NCBI RefSeq assembly: GCF_029168945.1
Contig: NC_083604.1
Location: forward strand, 65,736,211 to 65,800,210
Direction: 5' to 3'
Length of the DNA: 64,000 nt
From: Cannabis sativa
Lineage: Eukaryota > Streptophyta > Magnoliopsida > Rosales > Cannabaceae
Shown here: positions 1-14,218 of the stretch, piece after piece
Layout: each line of letters starts with the position of its first letter
How positions within the stretch are numbered: the stretch's first letter is position 1
Translations under genes and position numbers: made by a program
Notes under the pieces: generated by a model
The model's database searches: none
Told to the model about the DNA's origin: nothing
What the model saw: the letters and a program-made list of their open reading frames with translations, nothing else

Positions 1-37
1 TTTGGGACCGTCGCGAATTCTACATTTTGTAGTAGTG
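1..37. mobile_element. End of a CACTA DNA transposon, cut by window edge
   Basis: The window opens with a GGGACCGTCGC stretch and ends this piece with TTTGTAGTAGTG, the inverse of the CACTACTACAAA terminus. The same pairing of a GACCGTCGC subterminal motif with this terminus closes the complete CACTA element at 57814-58943, so the two belong to one family. The sequence after it (TTTACAGGTAGCTAAG) is internal LTR sequence seen uninterrupted near 31115-31130 on the other strand, so the element is inserted in an LTR. Confidence 0.75.
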
Positions 38-1208
38 TTTACAGGTAGCTAAGTGTTTTAAGGGGCAAAATACATTGAGGGGTGAGAACGGTAAAGAAAT
101 CCCATCTCGATGTAAATCATCTATATAGAGGATCTTTAAATCACAATAAGATTATAACAATGGTTAAATGAGATAGTATATTGGTATCGTGAAACATACA
201 ATATGCTCTATATAAGTCTGAGAGTGCAATTCTAAGTTCTAAGAGTGGATTCAACGAAGAATTAATAAGTAGGAATTTACTTGGTAAATTTGGTTCACTT
301 ATTGGAAGCTCAGCATATAGATCCATGGTCCCCATTCTAGTTGAGAACATTCTCCTTGTAAGACTCATTAATTGATTCGTGATTGATCAATTATAATTCT
401 AAAGTTAGACTATATCTAATTTTATGAATTTTCACTAAGCAGGGGTGAAATTGTAAGGAAAAGAGTTTTCTAGGTTTATTTATTTATTAATAGACTTTAT
501 ATGTCTAATTAATAATTAAATTAAATGACAATATTATTTAATAATCTATTTTAGTTATTAAATAATTAGTTTTGGCATTTGAAAGGTTAGAATTGAAAAA
601 TTGGCGTTTTTTAGAAAATAGAGATAAAATTTGATAAAATTGCAAAATTAAGTAAGGCCCATTAACACCATATGGCCGGCCACTCAAAAGGCTTTTTCAA
701 ATTATTATTTTCATTATTTTAATGCCAAATAAATCCTAACCTAGACCTAGTAGTTGCCTATAAATAGAAAGTGATGGCTCAGTCAAATCATAAGTTTTCA
801 ACAAGCCTTTCTGACAGAAATTTCTCTCTTCAGAAAACCGAGCCTTCCTCACTCTCTACCTTGGCCGAAATCTCTCTCTCTCTTTTCCCTTCATCTTTTT
901 CGTGACCCTAGTGAAAGAGTAAGTGCCCACACACAACAAGCAATAACTCAATCATAGATTGGAAGACTGTGAAGGATCAAAGCTTGAAGAAGAAGGAGAT
1001 TCGGGCTCAGATCTTGATTATACTCTGCTACAGAAAGGAATCAAGGGTTAGAGATCTGAGTGGAAGGAGACATTTATTCCGCTGCATCAATGTAAGGTTT
1101 TCTTAACTTTATATGTGTTTATTTTATTGTTTTAGAAAGTTCATATTTAGGATGTTAATAAACATACTTGTGAGTAGATCTAAGATCCTGGTAAAATAAT
1201 TCCCAACA
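38..1208 (+). repeat. Family A LTR (3' portion of a young copy)
   Basis: Nearly identical, in reverse, to the LTRs at 21679-23558 and 29948-31862. It ends with CCTGGTAAAATAATTCCCAACA, giving the CA terminus. A TATA box (TATAAATAG, 759-767) lies in the expected LTR promoter position. The upstream part lies beyond the CACTA insertion and the window edge. The 75-codon antisense open frame at 141-368 is only a shadow of this LTR. Confidence 0.85.
759..767 (+). promoter_or_regulatory. LTR TATA box
   Basis: TATAAATAG in the family A LTR, about 450 bp before the LTR end. The same box occurs in the other copies (30389-30397 and 55438-55446 on the minus strand), so it is the likely core promoter of the element. 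Confidence 0.6.
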
Positions 1209-1444
1209 AATTCTGCATCAAAGAAGGAGAAAAGAAGATGCAGGTTCAGATCTTGGTGATGCTCTGCTACAGAAAGGAATCAAGGGCTAGAGATCTGAAC
1301 GGAAGGAGTCATAATATTCCGCTGCACCCACTGTAAGGTTTTCTAACTTTATATGTGTTTATTTTCATTGTTTTAGAATTCATATTAGGTTGTTAATCCA
1401 ACATACATGATAGTAAATAGATCCTGGTAAAATAATTTCCAACA
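1209..1444 (+). repeat. 3' end of a second, older family A LTR
   Basis: Immediately after the CA end at 1208 the sequence restarts at AATTCTGCATCAAAG and runs through another LTR 3' end, finishing CCTGGTAAAATAATTTCCAACA. It matches 18766-19001 closely. A younger LTR has therefore inserted into an older one, and this piece is the end of the 5' LTR of family A copy 1. Confidence 0.8.
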
Positions 1445-2033
1445 ACTGGCACCAGAGCCATGGTAATGATTTACTTTCATGTAATATGAATTAAAACAAT
1501 GTGTTATATGTTTTTGTGTTGATTTGGATGGTTTCATGTGGTTTATGTGTTTTGTGATGAATGTTTATGTTGTACGAATTTTTTCCATGAAAAATATTTT
1601 TTTCGATTTTTGAAAATATTTTATTTGGATTCTTTGTGAAAAATTGATCAATTTTCGTTTTTACGGAACTCGATTCCGATAAAAATTGAAAGAGTTATGA
1701 TTTTTGGAAAATCATAGTTCAATGGTGTTCCCTACAAATTGCGAATTTTGTGGGGTTTTCCCCAAAAATCCAATTTTTTCATGGATTGTTTCCCAAAATT
1801 CATTTTTCTAATTTTAAATATTTCTAAATTGAAATGTTTCTAATTTTAAATATTTTCAATTTGTAATTTTTCCAATTTTTAAATATTTCTATTTTGGAAT
1901 GTTTCCAATTTTAAATATTTCCTATTATGGTCAGATTTAAAAATTTGTTAACTTATTTAATATTTATTTATTATTTAATTATAAGATTAGATATTTTGAT
2001 ATTTAAGATATTTTAAATTAAAAGATAACTTTG
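1445..2033 (+). other. 5' leader of family A copy 1, left of the gypsy insertion
   Basis: AT-rich untranslated leader following the primer site, corresponding in reverse to sequence just left of 29948 and 55017. It contains no credible coding frame. It resumes at 11921 on the other side of the inserted Tekay element. Confidence 0.65.
1447..1460 (+). other. Primer binding site of family A copy 1
   Basis: TGGCACCAGAGCCA begins two bases after the LTR end. It resembles the initiator-tRNA-Met primer site (TGGTATCAGAGC) of plant copia elements. Copies 2 and 3 have TGGCCTCAGAGCCA at the same place. Confidence 0.7.
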
Positions 2034-4570
<2,537 letters not shown>

Positions 4571-4573
4571 GTT

Positions 4574-4588
4574 TGGTATCAGAGCGCC
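4574..4588 (+). other. Primer binding site (initiator tRNA-Met)
   Basis: TGGTATCAGAGCGCC begins three bases after the 5' LTR end. It is the canonical tRNA-iMet primer site of plant Ty3/gypsy chromoviruses. Confidence 0.9.
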
Positions 4589-4905
4589 AAGGTTTTTAAA
4601 CTTCCTGTAGACCGGCCGAACATGTACAATCATCGTCAGAGATAAGCTCGACTCAAGGTGCAATAAGTGTTGACAGTAAATACTTTACTGCTTATTTGAT
4701 CAATTATTTACCGCTTTCCATTTTAGGCAGTATGTAAGCATCTAGAGTATTTATGTGATATATGATGCCATGCTTAAAATGCTATATGTTAAGTGTTTAA
4801 TTATATGAAGTAAATAGTTGAGTTAGGGTTTAAGGTAATAAGTGCATAAGTGTGGTATTGGTGCTTAACTCGCTAGGGTTGTTGGTTACAGGGGTACTTG
4901 TAAAA

Positions 4906-5880
4906 ATGGACCCTCCGCAATCATCTAGACCACAGGGCGAGCAAGTAGAGCATGGTGTAGACCAAACCAATCCACCAGCACCGCCTGCACCTCCGTAGAA
5001 TCTGGGGGATAATGCGGGGGTTGGCAATGCTAATCCTCCTGCTGACTGGCAGCAGATGTTCCATGAAATGCGAGGTATCATACTTCGTCAAGAGGAAGAG
5101 TTGCGTCGATTAAGGCAACCGGCACCGGCTGCCCCTGTTGAGCAAGTGTTACCACCAGTGCCTGTGCCAGTGGTGGGTAACCAGGGGTTTATGATGCCGC
5201 ATAGAGATTCCGTGTTTGAGCGGTTTGTGAAGCTGCAACCTCCTACTTTTCTGGGAGGTACTGACATAATTAAAGCTGAGCAATGGATGAGTACAATCAC
5301 CCGTATCCTTGATAATATGGGAGTGACGGGAACAGAGAGAGTGAATTGTGCAGCTTTCATGTTACAAGATCATGCCCGCGTCTGGTGGGATATTGTGGGA
5401 CAAACTCGTGATGTCAATGTAATGACTTGGGATGAGTTTAAGAGTTTGTTTTAAGAAAAATTTTATAACATCGCTGTGAGGACTTCACACATGGAAGAAT
5501 TTGTGAAATTAACTCAGGGAAAGATGTCTGTGGCCGAATACACTCTAGAGTTTGATCGGCTGTCCAAGTTTGCTGGTGATCTGGTGCCCACAGATTTCAC
5601 CAGGAAACAGAAATATGTGAGAGGACTGAATGCCACAATCAGTCGGGACTTGAAGATTACCACTACTCATGACACTTTATACAAGAAAGTGGTAGAGCTA
5701 GCCTTAATTTCTGAGGAGGCTGAGCATCAGGTAATAAAGGAGCAGACTGCAAAGGATGTTGTCACGGCATCGAACCCTGCTGCTAGTGGTAATATCAGTA
5801 AAGGGACCGACAGTGGTAACACTGATCACAAACGAAAGGTTGATGCTTCCGGAACATCAGGGGGTAACAGGAAGTTTTGA
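4906..5880 (+). pseudogene. gag: Tekay gag, broken by three in-frame stops
   Basis: The frame opens at ATG 4906 (MDPPQSSRPQ...) and would continue directly into pol, but is broken by TAG at 4996-4998, TAA at 5452-5454 and TGA at 5878-5880. A proline-rich N-terminus is followed by the retrotransposon gag core: FERFVKLQPPTFLGGTD, AEQWMSTI, and later MEEFVKLTQGKMSVAEY and FDRLSKFAGDLVP. This protein would form the virus-like particle that packages element RNA. The zinc knuckles ([12 protein letters not shown] and [14 protein letters not shown]) lie just past the third stop at about 5936-6025. TGA probably arose from CGA and TAG from CAG, as expected for methylated-cytosine decay. The reading frame otherwise shows no shift. 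Confidence 0.88.
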
Positions 5881-5997
5881 GGAAACAGAGGTGGCCGCCA
5901 GGGCCGCGGATCTTCATTCCGATCTTATCCTGAGTGTCCAAAATGCAAGAAACACCATCAGGGTGAATGTCGGGCCAAGACTTGTTTCCAGTGTGGC

Positions 5998-8900
5998 ATG
6001 GTGGGCCACTTCATCAGAGATTGTCCTCAGACTAAGAAAGAGGAGCCTAAGAAGAATGTTACTCAGAACCCGGGACGACTTTTTACCATGACTCAGGCTG
6101 ATGCTGATGCTAGTCCGTCAGTGGTGACAGGTCAGTTGTCTATAAATGGTTGTTCTTATACTGTATTGTTTGATTCGGGAGCTACCCACTCTTATGTGTC
6201 AAGTAGAGTAATTGAAAATTTCGATAAACCATGTGATATTTATGCTTCGGGGTTTGGTACCCTTTTACCTTCGGGAGACCTTATAGTATCCACTAGGTGG
6301 ATTCGGTCCTTGTCCTTCTGGATTGACGGTTGTGAATTAACCGCCAATCTAATAGAATTGCAACTGTCTGATTTTGATATAATCCTGGGAATGGATTTTC
6401 TGTCTAAGTATGGGGCAACGATTGACTGCAAGCGGAAGATGGTGGTGTTTGAGCCTGATAGTGCCAACCCAACAGTGTTTGTGGGTAAAGTTCAGGGGGC
6501 ACGCATACCAAGAATAACACTTTTGAAAGCTAAGGACCTGATGAGCAGAGGTTGTCTGGGATTCATAGTTACTGCAGTGGATACCAGCCAACCTGTGACA
6601 TCTGGACCTGAGAGTACAAGATTGGTATGCGAGTTTCTTGACGTCTTTCCAGAAGATCTACCGAGATTGCCACCTACCCGGGAGATTGAATTTGTAATTG
6701 AGTTGGTTCCGGGAGCGGAACCAGTATCAAAGGCACCGTATCGAATGGCTCCAGCAGAATTAAAAGAATTGAAGATACAACTACAAGAATTACTGAATCT
6801 GGGATTCATTAGGCCGAGTTACTCTCCTTGGGGTGCTCCGGTATTATTTGTGAAGAAGAAAGACGGGTCTCTGCGAATGTGTATTGATTACCGAGAGTTG
6901 AATAAGCTTACCATCAAGAACAAATATCCTTTACCTCGAATTGATGATCTTTTTGATCAACTGAAAGGGAAGATGGTCTTCTCCAAGATCGATCTTCGCT
7001 CAGGCTATCATCAGCTGAGAATTCGAGAGGAAGATGTCCCGAAAACTGCTTTCCGTACTCGGTATGGACATTATGAATTTCTAGTGATGTCTTTTGGACT
7101 CACCAATGCCCCGGCGGCATTCATGGATCTTATGAATCGGGTATTCAAGGATTACCTGGATAGATGTGTGATCGTGTTTATTGATGACATCTTGGTTTAT
7201 TCTGAATCGGAAGAGGAACATGAGTTGCATCTTAGATCTGTATTGCAACGATTACGAGACCACAAGCTCTATGCTAAATTCAAAAAGTGTGAATTCTGGT
7301 TATCTCGTGTCTCTTTCTTGGGGCACATAGTAGATAAAGATGGGATAATGGTGGACCCGGCCAAGATTGAAGCTGTTCGGGATTGGCCAATACCAAAATC
7401 GGCTACTGAGGTCAGAAGCTTTTTGGGCTTAGCTGGGTATTATCGTCGATTTGTTGAGGGTTTCTCAAAGATCGCTGTACCCTTAACGGAGTTGACTCGA
7501 AAGAATTTGAAGTTTGTTTGGACTGATCGGTGTGAGAAAAGTTTTTTAGAGTTAAAACAGCGCTTGATTACTGCTCCAGTGCTAACTCTTCCTTCAGATA
7601 AGGAAAAATTTGTTGTTTATTGTGATGCCTCGAGACAAGGTCTCGGCTGTGTTCTTATGCAAGCTGGAAAGGTAATAGCTTATGCTTCTCGACAGTTAAA
7701 GGAGTACGAGCAGAGGTACCCTACTCACGACTTAGAACTCGCGGCAGTAGTATTTGCGCTAAAGATTTGGCGGCATTACTTATATGGCGAGAAATGTGAG
7801 ATATACACTGATCATAAAAGTCTGAAATACTTCTTTACCCAGAGAGACCTGAATATGAGACAAAGACGCTGGCTAGAACTGGTGAAGGATTATGATTGTG
7901 AGATCCTTTATCACCCTGGTAAGGCCAACGTGGTTGCCGATGCCTTGAGTAGAAAGGGGCAGAGTCAGATAAATACTGTGAATCAAATCTCGCAGCAGTT
8001 AGCAAATGAGATGACCCGAGCTAAAATCGAGTTGGTTGTAGGGCAGTTGGCTAATATTACCCTGCAATCTACTCTTTTAGAGCGAATCAAAGAAGCACAA
8101 TTGCAAGATCCAGAGTTAATGAAATCCCGAGATAGGGTTTTGGCTGGGAAGACTAGTGACTTTACAGTGGATGAAACAGGAATGTTACGATTTATGAATC
8201 GTGTTTGTGTGCCTATGGATGACGGTATTAAAAGAGAGATTATGACTGAGTCTCATACGACTCCTTACTCAGTTCATCCGGGGTCAACGAAGATGTATCA
8301 AGACCTCAAGGCCATGTTTTGGTGGCCAAGCATGAAGAATGACATCGCTGAGTTTGTTGCTAAGTGTCTTACCTGTCAGCAAGTGAAGGCTGAACATCAG
8401 AGGCCTGCAGGGTTGCTGCAGCCATTGAATATCCCAGAGTGGAAATGGGATGACATTGATATGGACTTTGTGGTAGGCTTGCCGAGAACTATGGGACAGT
8501 TCGACTCTGTATGGGTCATAGTGGACAGGTTTACAAAGTCAGCGCACTTTTTGCCTGTTCGAACGAACTTCTCCATTGATCAGTATGCTGAGTTATATGT
8601 TAGAGAAATTGTTCGTCTTCATGGTGTCCCAAAGTCCATTGTTTCGGATAGAGATCCGAAATTCACATCAAGATTTTGGGAGAGTCTACATCGAGCTATG
8701 GGAACTCAGTTAAAGTTTAGCACAGCATTTCATCCTCAGACGGATGGACAATCCGATAGGACCATTCAGATCTTAGAAGACATGCTACGGGCATGTGTGC
8801 TTGACTTTGAAGGATCATGGGTAAAGTACCTTCCCCTGATCGAGTTCTCGTACAACAACAGCTATCAGGCAACAATCAGGATAGCCCCTTATGAGCTTTT

Positions 8901-9105
8901 ATATGGAAGAAAATGTAGATCACCTATTCACTGGGATAAGGTAGGTGAAAGAAAGTTCTTGGGTCCCGAGGCTGTTCAGAGAACAAGTGAGGCAGTTGAT
9001 AAAATTAGAGCGCGAATGCTCGCGGCTCAGAGCAGACAGAAGAGTTATGCTGATCCAAAGCGACGGGATATTGATTTTCAGATCGGGGACATGGTGTTTC
9101 TCTGA
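5998..9105 (+). CDS. pol: Tekay pol polyprotein (protease, RT, RNase H, integrase)
   Basis: A 1035-codon open frame, in frame with the upstream gag; the first methionine lies inside the second zinc knuckle, so the real start is the gag ATG at 4906. Visible in order: aspartic protease ([12 protein letters not shown], about residues 59-70); reverse transcriptase ([14 protein letters not shown], then the active-site motif [12 protein letters not shown]); RNase H ([26 protein letters not shown]); integrase zinc finger ([11 protein letters not shown] ... [11 protein letters not shown]); and the integrase core with its acidic residues in [20 protein letters not shown] and QILEDMLRA. The frame ends at TGA 9103-9105 and continues in frame afterwards, so this stop is a mutation. 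It copies element RNA into DNA and inserts it. Confidence 0.92.
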   Translation: MVGHFIRDCPQTKKEEPKKNVTQNPGRLFTMTQADADASPSVVTGQLSINGCSYTVLFDSGATHSYVSSRVIENFDKPCDIYASGFGTLLPSGDLIVSTRWIRSLSFWIDGCELTANLIELQLSDFDIILGMDFLSKYGATIDCKRKMVVFEPDSANPTVFVGKVQGARIPRITLLKAKDLMSRGCLGFIVTAVDTSQPVTSGPESTRLVCEFLDVFPEDLPRLPPTREIEFVIELVPGAEPVSKAPYRMAPAELKELKIQLQELLNLGFIRPSYSPWGAPVLFVKKKDGSLRMCIDYRELNKLTIKNKYPLPRIDDLFDQLKGKMVFSKIDLRSGYHQLRIREEDVPKTAFRTRYGHYEFLVMSFGLTNAPAAFMDLMNRVFKDYLDRCVIVFIDDILVYSESEEEHELHLRSVLQRLRDHKLYAKFKKCEFWLSRVSFLGHIVDKDGIMVDPAKIEAVRDWPIPKSATEVRSFLGLAGYYRRFVEGFSKIAVPLTELTRKNLKFVWTDRCEKSFLELKQRLITAPVLTLPSDKEKFVVYCDASRQGLGCVLMQAGKVIAYASRQLKEYEQRYPTHDLELAAVVFALKIWRHYLYGEKCEIYTDHKSLKYFFTQRDLNMRQRRWLELVKDYDCEILYHPGKANVVADALSRKGQSQINTVNQISQQLANEMTRAKIELVVGQLANITLQSTLLERIKEAQLQDPELMKSRDRVLAGKTSDFTVDETGMLRFMNRVCVPMDDGIKREIMTESHTTPYSVHPGSTKMYQDLKAMFWWPSMKNDIAEFVAKCLTCQQVKAEHQRPAGLLQPLNIPEWKWDDIDMDFVVGLPRTMGQFDSVWVIVDRFTKSAHFLPVRTNFSIDQYAELYVREIVRLHGVPKSIVSDRDPKFTSRFWESLHRAMGTQLKFSTAFHPQTDGQSDRTIQILEDMLRACVLDFEGSWVKYLPLIEFSYNNSYQATIRIAPYELLYGRKCRSPIHWDKVGERKFLGPEAVQRTSEAVDKIRARMLAAQSRQKSYADPKRRDIDFQIGDMVFL

Positions 9106-9501
9106 ATATCGCTGATGAAAGGCATCAAGCGCTTTGGTAAGAAAGGAAAACTTAGCCCCAGGTTCATTGGACCTTTTGAAATCCTTGAGAGGATAGGGCA
9201 AGTAGCGTACAGGTTGGCTATGCCCCCAGCGCTGGCAGCCGTACATGATGTATTCCATGTTTCGATGCTTCGAAAATATGTCTTAGATTCGTCCCATATC
9301 CTGAGTTATGAAGCATTAGAACTACAACCAGATTTATCATATGAGGAACAACCGGTGCAAATACTTGACAGAAGGGAGAAAGTCTTGAGAAACAAGACAA
9401 TTGCACTGGTGAAAGTGTTATGGAGGAACAGTAAAGTAGAAGAGGCAACCTGGGAACTCGAGACGGATATGCAGCAGAAATATCCAGAGTTGTTTAGGTA
9501 A
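9106..9501 (+). pseudogene. pol: Tekay integrase C-terminus with chromodomain-like tail
   Basis: The same frame as pol resumes after the premature TGA at 9103-9105 and runs to TAA at 9499-9501. It shows the conserved integrase tail ([31 protein letters not shown]) followed by a chromodomain-like segment ([34 protein letters not shown]). In chromoviruses this tail is thought to steer insertion to heterochromatin. The lost codon was probably CGA (Arg). Confidence 0.88.
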
Positions 9502-9521
9502 ATTTCGGGACGAAATTTCTA

Positions 9522-9532
9522 TAAGGAGGGGG
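9522..9532 (+). other. Polypurine tract
   Basis: AAGGAGGGGG lies a few bases before the 3' LTR start at 9537; it primes plus-strand DNA synthesis. Confidence 0.75.
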
Positions 9533-9536
9533 TAAT

Positions 9537-10100
9537 TGTAATACCCTGGAATTAAGGAAATGGATTAGCAAAGCCCTAACTAGTTATTAATTGAGTATTA
9601 TTGTAGAATTATATTATATTATAATTTATTATATGCGAATTAATATGAGAAATGACATGTTAAGACCCCATTGGTGAGTTAGGGGCATTTTCGTAATTTT
9701 GACCCGAGAAGGGTAAAACTGTGAATTTAATTTATTTATGTGCTTATGAACTATATTATTATATAGTATATCTGGTGTGTCCTTTTTCAGGTGTGTTCTG
9801 ACAAGTTGGCGCGGTATAGTCACAATCGGGTATTTCGAGCCGAACCGGGTTTGGGGCCGAAATATAATTTTGGGATAAATTATTGGCATTTTATTTATGT
9901 GTGAATAATCTGAAATTATTTAAATATGTGTTATATATGAAATGAATTCAATGCCCTTGATTGTTTGAGTATGTGAGAAATGGCCCTAGGGGCAAAATGG
10001 TAAATATGTATTTTGGATTTATTTTCAACTAAAGGCATTCTTTGTAAAAAAAATAAAATTCATTTCTGCATTTACCTTAACCCTAAAACAGCCCCCTTCC

Positions 10101-10132
<32 letters not shown>

Positions 10133-11920
10133 TTGTATTTGGTTGAAAAATTGGTGATTTGCTTAGTATTCAAGCTTGAAATTGAAGAATTGTTTGAGGA
10201 GTTGTGGCTTGATCATTGCATTGAAGCTTGAGGTAGTTTTTCTATTGCTAAAATTTAATGAATTTGCTGCTGTGATTTTATGGTTGAAAAGCATGAAATA
10301 GGTTGGGATGGTCTTGAGATGCATGTTAGTGTTTTCTTGTTGATTTGAGCATATTTGTACTTGGATCTTTTGAATTGATGTTGGGTTAGGTTTAGACAGA
10401 ATTTAAAAGGAATTTTAATTTGAAATTAATTGTTCAAGTTCAAGTTCTTGAGCTTGAAGTTCTTGGTGATTTTGCTTAAGTTGGAGCTTTGAAGTTTATG
10501 ATGTTTAATCTGAATTTTTGGGGTTTTTACCATTGAATTTTTAATGCATGAATTGTGTTTTAAGCTTTTGATTTAATTACTGGAAAATCTATTTAATGGA
10601 TTTAAGTTTTGGTTGTGAATTGAGTTGAAATGGATGAGTTTTGGGGCTGAAATTCATTGTTGAAGGCTGATTTTTAGTTGCTGGTTTTTGGTGTTGTTGG
10701 AGAGTGAATTAGGTGTAATTCCTCTCTAATTACTTGATTTATGTTAGGTGAAAGTTTGGTATGATTGTGGGTTGATATAGCATGAAAATTGGTATTTTTG
10801 GATGCATTTTCGTGGCTGGAAACTGGGTTTCCTGGGTTTTTAAACCCAGTAGCCGCGGCCATTTTTGGCAGCTTATTGTATTTTTTTCGGGTTTTTGTTT
10901 TGGTCATAACTTTTGACTCGGGACTCCGTTTCGGACGTTCTTTATATCGTTGGAAAGCTCGTTCCGAGTTCTATCTGAATATTTGGAATTTAAATGCCCA
11001 GTTTTTAATTTGTGGAAATAGATTTTGGGATTAACCCTATACTTGTGTATCCCGGAATTGTGACTAGGATTACCGGCACTTGGTCAGGAGCACCCGGGAA
11101 TTTGGAATCTCCATATTTGTGGGACATCAGGTAAGACAGTAGTTAGCACGTAGAGATATGCGCAATGGCGCTTATATGGAATGTGATTTATATGAGAAAC
11201 TAGAAACCGGGATTAGAGTTATTACTCTAAAGTGAGCGGTTTATTGGCTTAGGGTTATTACCCAAGTGAATTGTTAATATGTAATTGTTATGCCATGATG
11301 TATATAGTTGTATATTGAAGTAAAGGGTTATGTGTTCAAGGCATAATCGGGTTGGACTCGGTAACTAGAACCGAGATGAACCGTTCTAAGGTCTTATTGT
11401 AATTAGACGTGTGAGCGTAACATGTAGGTCTATGCCACATAGACATAAATAGGCGTGTGAGCGTAACACGCAGGTCTGTGTCATACAGACAAATATGAAA
11501 TAAAATTATTATTATTTATGTGATGAGTTATATATGATTAACGATATATCTTACTGTCTTGCTGGGCTTGGCTCACGGGTGCTCTACTGTGCAGGAAAGG
11601 GTAAATCTATCTCTGATCAGCCATGAGTATGGGAGTTGGGCGATGTATGTACATGTTCGGGCCACACTAGACCAAGCGGGTTGGGGTCTACCAGCGTTGA
11701 AACTTTTGTAACTCTATTTTTGCCGCTTAGGTCGGCTAAGGAGAAAAACTTGTAATATTTTGTAAAATGATTTTTTTGGGATCCCGAAACATGTAACTTT
11801 TGTTTGTAAGGTTAAAATTATTACAAGTTTATTTTCATTCCGTTTTCGTTTAAAGTTTTAATTTCCGCGCTTATTTTAAAACCAATCCCGTTTAGGGGAT
11901 CAGGGTTTCTTAATTATATT
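9537..11920 (+). repeat. 3' LTR of the Tekay element, truncated at its end
   Basis: Matches the 5' LTR from TGTAATACCCTGG to TTTCTTAATTATATT, then changes abruptly at about 11920 to AT-rich family A leader sequence. The last 41 or so bases, including the terminal GGGCGTTACA, are missing, so no target-site duplication can be checked. Confidence 0.9.
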
Positions 11921-14200
11921 AAAATTATCTTATATGACAAATTAAATAATTAATAAATTTGAAATTAACATTGATATTTTTATAGATATACTTACCATAA
12001 TATTTTCAAATTCAAAATTTGTTATTTTGTTAAATATTTAATTATTTATAAATTATAAGTTTAAAAATGATATTTTTTCTATATATATCATTTTTTTCCT
12101 TATTGGAAATTTATAAATCATATCTTAAATATTTAAATAACATAGATATTTTTGTAGAGATTTGAATATTGCTTAATTTGAGATATTTTGACATATTCCT
12201 AAAATAATAATTATCTAACCAAATCTATTTTAAAATTGGTTTATTTTATTAAATTATAATATCTGAAAATAATATTGAAGATTCTTTCCTTTCAAATCAT
12301 TGATCTTATTAGATATTTAATTTAATTTGATTCAAATAAACCTAAATATTTTAAAATTAGTTTCCTTTATTTGGTTAGTTTAAGAATAATAATTTAATTA
12401 TATTAATATCTTACTTCACATCTGTTACATGGACAATGTTCGTTTATTAATATTGTTTATTCAAAAAAATTTTACAAACCTATTATTTATCTGATCTAAA
12501 TTGTTATGATTAACTTGTTGACAGATCCAATGATCTGATTTTAATCATGGTCCAATTGACGATAGATCTTATAAATAATTTGTAACAGGTAAATTTTGTA
12601 CTTCTTTCATCTGTGTAAACCTAGTAACATGATAGGGCCCATCCAAATCATTTGACATGTGTGAGCCTATATGTTTGCTATTGGGCTTAGATGCATATAG
12701 GAAGCCCATTTAAGTTTTTACTAAGTAAATGGACTAGGTTGCTAAAATAAATTTTGACATAAGGAAATTTATTTAGGTCCAATTAGATTTGGGCTTATTC
12801 AATGTATAACAATTGTTTATTTAAAGGTTAAATTCCTCTCTTTTGGGCCTTGTGTGAGAGTTGGGGGCCAATAGAAGTGGGTACGACATACTGAACCCAG
12901 CTCCCCCTCACATGAACTACCCCAATTGTGAAGGCCCATTTGCCTTATTTAAATAATTGTATTAGGTCAATTATATTAGTCTAACCTAATTAAAATTGAA
13001 TTAGCAACATAATTAACTTTTAAAATATATGAAATTTATTTTTCATTTTAATATTTTAAAGTTAATTTTAGAAAAACACTAAGTTAATGATATATTCTAG
13101 ATAGTTATTTCTAGTACTAATTATTATTTCTAATATTAAATAGGAAAATATCATTGATTATGAAATTAATTATCTCATAATTAATTTTGGTACCATCTAA
13201 GTTTAGTATATTTTCCTAGTATTAAACTAGAATTAATAATTAAGTTTCCTTTATACTTAATTATTTATTTCTTGAATTTAATACATTTAATTAAATTGAA
13301 AATTTCAATATTTAAGTTGATTTTTTAATCATGATACTTAAATATTGTTATTTTCATGATATTTAATTAAAGTTGAAAATTATTTTTAAGTTTGGAATCT
13401 TATTTCAGAATAACTCAAAGCTGAATAATTTTCAAAATATATTTTATTTTATTTTATTAATCATTTCCCAAAATTTCAAAATTGCATTTCTTTGATGCAG
13501 AAATTTCAAATTTTATTTGAAAAATAGATTAAAGTTGAAAATTTATTTTGGACCAACTTAAATCATTGATTTTTTCATTTAATGATTAATTAAAATAAAT
13601 GAACTAAAATATATTATAATTAGAAATTGAATTAATTAGTCCATGAAAATCTAGATAGATATTATCTGTTTTGCTTGAAGTATTTTTCTAGTGATTTTTA
13701 ATTAAATAGAAAATTAATATTTAAGTTGATTTTTTAATCATGATACTTAAATATTTGAAATTTTTCTTAGATATTTAATTAAATAAGAAAATTATATTTT
13801 TTTGTTGAAAATTAATTCTTATTAATTTTGGGCCAACATAAAATTAAGGTAATTTTCCAGGATTTATTTTTATTTTATTTTAAAGCATTTTCGAAAATGC
13901 AATATATATTTAAAGAAAATTAAATTTGAAGTTGTAAATTAATTTAAATTAATTTTGAAACAACTTGAATTGAATAATTTTCTAAATATTTATGGAAATT
14001 ATTACTAAGATGGAAATAATTCACGTTATTTTAATATCCATCTAAGTATAATTTATAAATATTAAATTAAACTTTATATTTGGAATTTTTCATTCTAAAT
14101 TGGAAATTTTAATTAAATAAATATATATTTAAAATAAATGGATTAAAATAAATATTAGAAGAAAATAAAGCCCTTCATTAAATAATGAGCTTTATTATTA
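11921..14200 (+). other. AT-rich leader of family A copy 1
   Basis: No coding frame seen. The stretch at 12605-12950 (AACATGATAGGGCCCATCC, TGGGCCTTGTGTGAGAG, GGGTACGACATACTGAACC) is conserved in reverse at 28260-28560 and 53020-53340, which proves common descent of the three copies. The rest is AT-rich with diverged matches to the other copies. Confidence 0.7.
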
Positions 14201-14218
14201 TAAGGACATTCGATCTCC

